This document shows positions 6,498-7,845 of a stretch of 7,845 bases of DNA, one piece after another. The position numbers were made by a program, and so were the translations under genes. The DNA lies in contig QIEW01000140.1 of the NCBI GenBank assembly GCA_003230535.1, forward strand, positions 1 to 7,845, written 5' to 3'. Each line of letters begins with the position of its first letter. Position 1 is the stretch's first letter. The notes below the pieces were generated by a model. The model was not told the origin of the DNA, ran no database searches, and saw nothing but the letters and a program-made list of their open reading frames with translations. This stretch comes from a bacterium (GTDB lineage: Bacteria; SZUA-182; SZUA-191).

Positions 6498-6560
6498 TTT
6501 TCTATCCTTTTTGGTAGAGAAAGCGAAGTGCAACCTGCTTTGGACAACTAGGATTTTTAG
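6498..6560 (+). other. Potentially structured 5' leader of the collagen-like gene
   Basis: Several mutually exclusive pairings are possible. A 9-bp inverted repeat (6498-6506 with 6513-6521) lies at the predicted transcription start. AAAGC/GCTTT (6520-6524, 6537-6541) forms a second stem. ATCCT (6504-6508) can instead pair with AGGAT (6550-6554), which is followed by TTTT. The layout could be an operator at +1, an attenuator or a riboswitch-like element. It matches no riboswitch consensus that I know, including c-di-GMP-I. Confidence 0.3.
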
Positions 6561-6599
6561 TTTAAGATGCCGTTAAATTTAACAGAGGGAGGTGCAGTC

Positions 6600-7181
6600 A
6601 TGAAGTATTTAAAAAGTTCAGCAGTGCTGGTTTCATTGGTGTTACACGCTCTTTTATTAACCTCGGCAGCCTATGCGGGTATCAAGCTGGAAAAGAATGT
6701 TCCCATTGGTGAGGTCTTTTTAGAACCCACAGAGACAGATGATGCATCGGTAGCGCCCAATGCTATTACATTCAGGATTTATGAATCAGAACTTGCTTCC
6801 ACCCCGATAGCATCGCAAACATTCCCCGAGGGGAGTTGGACGGTGGACTACGTCTATCACCAAGCTATCTTTCCTACTGATAGCATGGTGAGGTTTGGGG
6901 TGGATTTTACCAACACTGAAGCGCTTACTATTGAGATGGATTTGTGGGTAGACCTGCTGCTTTATGGGGAAGTAAAGGGCGCCAGGGAGAGGATCAAGCA
7001 GGCAGCTTGGGCTTTATTTGCAGAAGAAGCCTTTAATGCAGAGGATGTCTATAATAAGGATATAAATCCAAGGAGTATAACAATTACAGGATATGGCCCT
7101 GTGATAGACAGCGCCGGACAATGGGTGGGTGACCCTACGGGGCTACAAGGCCCAAAGGGTGATACGGGCGACAAAGGGTGA
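6600..7181 (+). CDS. Secreted collagen-like protein, N-terminal part, frame interrupted
   Basis: The ATG at 6600 follows a strong SD (GGGAGGT, 6587-6593). A clear Sec signal peptide starts MKYLKSSAVLVSLVL, with likely cleavage after SAAYA. About 150 residues of unrecognised extracellular domain follow, then a short collagen-like run, GLQGPKGDTGDKG. That run is cut by TGA at 7179 inside a 19-bp tandem repeat, giving 193 residues. The C-terminal continuation lies two bases out of phase in the next ORF. A single repeat copy would give one in-frame protein of about 303 residues. I preferred this start over the in-frame ATG at 6567 because that codon lacks an SD and would put 11 residues before the signal peptide. 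The gene stands alone, divergent from der. Its role is unknown; a surface, spore or matrix protein is a guess. Confidence 0.8.
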   Translation: MKYLKSSAVLVSLVLHALLLTSAAYAGIKLEKNVPIGEVFLEPTETDDASVAPNAITFRIYESELASTPIASQTFPEGSWTVDYVYHQAIFPTDSMVRFGVDFTNTEALTIEMDLWVDLLLYGEVKGARERIKQAAWALFAEEAFNAEDVYNKDINPRSITITGYGPVIDSAGQWVGDPTGLQGPKGDTGDKG

Positions 7182-7206
7182 TACGGGCGACAAAGGGTGA
7201 TACGGG
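7153..7206 (+). repeat. 19-bp tandem repeat in the Gly-X-Y coding segment
   Basis: The unit CAAAGGGTGATACGGGCGA occurs twice perfectly (7153-7171, 7172-7190), followed by a 16-nt partial third copy (7191-7206) that then diverges. Each extra unit shifts the reading frame by one base. With one unit, or with one more than here (four), the upstream and downstream halves of the gene are in the same frame. With the copies present they are not. Confidence 0.9.
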
Positions 7207-7549
7207 TGCCACAGGTGCAAGCTTCGTAAGCGGATGCAGCCGGTGGCAGACCACCCACAGCGTTAGCTTTCTTGAATCTTTTCGAATCACATGGACATGT
7301 GGAGGAGGACGAAAGGCGATGGTCGGCGGCGTGAGTGTTGACGGAGATACTTTCTGTGGTAGAGTGGCCAATAACGGTCAGCTCTCTAGCGAAAACCAGT
7401 GGGAAACAACCCTTTATAATGGCTGTCTTGGCGCGATAACAGGTCGCTATACAGTTTATTGCTGCTCTGATACGGCGACCTCTAGCCTTGCTGTTGACGA
7501 GGGACCAACCGTAGAGGTAGAGGTATTTACCAAAGAGAGTACTGAGTAA
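7178..7549 (+). pseudogene. Out-of-frame C-terminal part of the collagen-like protein
   Basis: This frame resumes the Gly-X-Y pattern as KGDTGATGAS from 7193. It then encodes a 110-residue region with six cysteines (in GCSRW, TWTCGGG, TFCGRV, NGCLG and VYCCSD), many Gly/Ser/Thr residues and the ending VEVEVFTKESTE. It resembles small beta-rich C-terminal heads found behind collagen-like stalks, possibly disulfide-stabilised. The only nearby start, GTG at 7178, has no SD and no signal peptide. The segment is therefore unlikely to be a gene of its own and is best read as the second half of the gene starting at 6600. It may be expressed after repeat-number change or ribosomal frameshifting; otherwise it is dead. 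Confidence 0.7.
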
Positions 7550-7684
7550 AACATTGTGGATTAGCAATAAATAATTGCGGATTTACTTTGAACCGAGAGA
7601 AAGTTCTGCTAAAGGTAGCAATATAAGAAAAACAAAAACTTATCTCTATTTATCGTATAAGCTTAGCTTAAGATGTCTTCAAAA

Positions 7685-7736
7685 AAACAGGGCAACAGTT
7701 CTTATTTTATCCAAAGTAAGAACTGTTGCCCTGTTT
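7685..7736 (-). terminator. Strong intrinsic terminator, 24-bp stem, mainly for the minus strand
   Basis: Arms at 7685-7708 and 7713-7736 pair over 24 bp (one T-G pair) around an ATCC tetraloop. On the minus strand the stem is followed by an uninterrupted run of T (complement of the A run at 7681-7687), the classic intrinsic terminator form. It lies 32 nt beyond the stop of the gene entering from the right. On the plus strand the following sequence is less T-rich, but it may still end the collagen-like transcript. Confidence 0.85.
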
Positions 7737-7768
7737 GAGGTTTCCCTTATTTTATCTTATAACTCATG

Positions 7769-7845
7769 TTACGCAAAAGCAGTTTGATGCTCAGCCTTGA
7801 TTGTTTGCAATTCAGCAAAGCAAGACTTAAGCGCTTTTACATATA
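7769..7845 (-). CDS. C-terminal end of an unidentified gene entering from the right
   Basis: On the minus strand an open frame runs from the window edge for 24 codons to TAA at 7769. It ends with KSCFAELQTIKAEHQTAFA, an amphipathic helix-like tail. The strong minus-strand terminator 32 nt downstream supports a real gene end. Too little is present to identify a family. Confidence 0.5.
   Translation of the reverse strand, partial: YVKALKSCFAELQTIKAEHQTAFA

Noticed and set aside
6502-6560. c-di-GMP or other known riboswitch in the collagen-like gene leader
   Set aside because: The conserved core bases of the classes I know are missing, so only an unassigned structured leader can be claimed.
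7153-7206. CRISPR-like short repeats
   Set aside because: The units are directly adjacent with no spacers and are part of a coding collagen-like segment.
7049-7567. 172-codon minus-strand ORF over the collagen-like gene
   Set aside because: It is a frame shadow of the repeat-containing gene. Its repeated Pro/Cys motifs come from antisense reading of the Gly-X-Y repeats, and it has no SD.
7575-7787. 70-codon plus-strand ORF after the collagen-like gene
   Set aside because: It runs through the 24-bp terminator hairpin and overlaps the opposing gene end, has no clear SD and has low-complexity composition.

Overview
The window looks like chromosomal DNA from an anaerobic, low-to-medium GC Gram-positive bacterium, most likely a clostridial or Peptococcaceae-like Firmicute. 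Supporting this are a ferredoxin-linked 2-oxoacid oxidoreductase, a superoxide reductase, strong purine-rich Shine-Dalgarno sites and intergenic palindromic elements. The taxonomic call is inference; no rRNA or lineage-specific marker is present.

Layout. Positions 1-6227 hold six confident genes, all on the minus strand. In transcription order they are der (ribosome-assembly GTPase), a 204-bp spacer with operator-like repeats and a possible tiny ORF, sor (one-iron superoxide reductase), korA and korB (2-oxoacid:ferredoxin oxidoreductase), a 310-bp gap, tpx (thiol peroxidase) and hisA (histidine biosynthesis). The gap contains two paired hairpins, an 82-bp MITE-like element and a tpx promoter. 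sor, korA and korB are closely spaced (48 nt, then a 4-nt ATGA overlap) and probably form one operon.

Positions 6228-7845 change character. A divergent promoter with a potentially structured leader drives a plus-strand gene for a secreted collagen-like protein. Its reading frame is broken inside its Gly-X-Y segment by a 19-bp tandem repeat. Because 19 is not a multiple of 3, the repeat copy number decides whether the signal-peptide half is joined to the cysteine-containing C-terminal half. This is the most interesting signal in the window and a candidate phase-variation switch. A 24-bp hairpin follows, and it ends a minus-strand gene that enters from the right edge.

How the genes work together. 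SOR and Tpx remove superoxide and peroxides, and KorAB is an oxygen-sensitive iron-sulfur/TPP enzyme of central metabolism. The sor-korAB cluster therefore reads as an oxygen-sensitive enzyme made together with its protector. HisA and Der are housekeeping proteins. The collagen-like protein is probably displayed outside the cell and may vary in expression.
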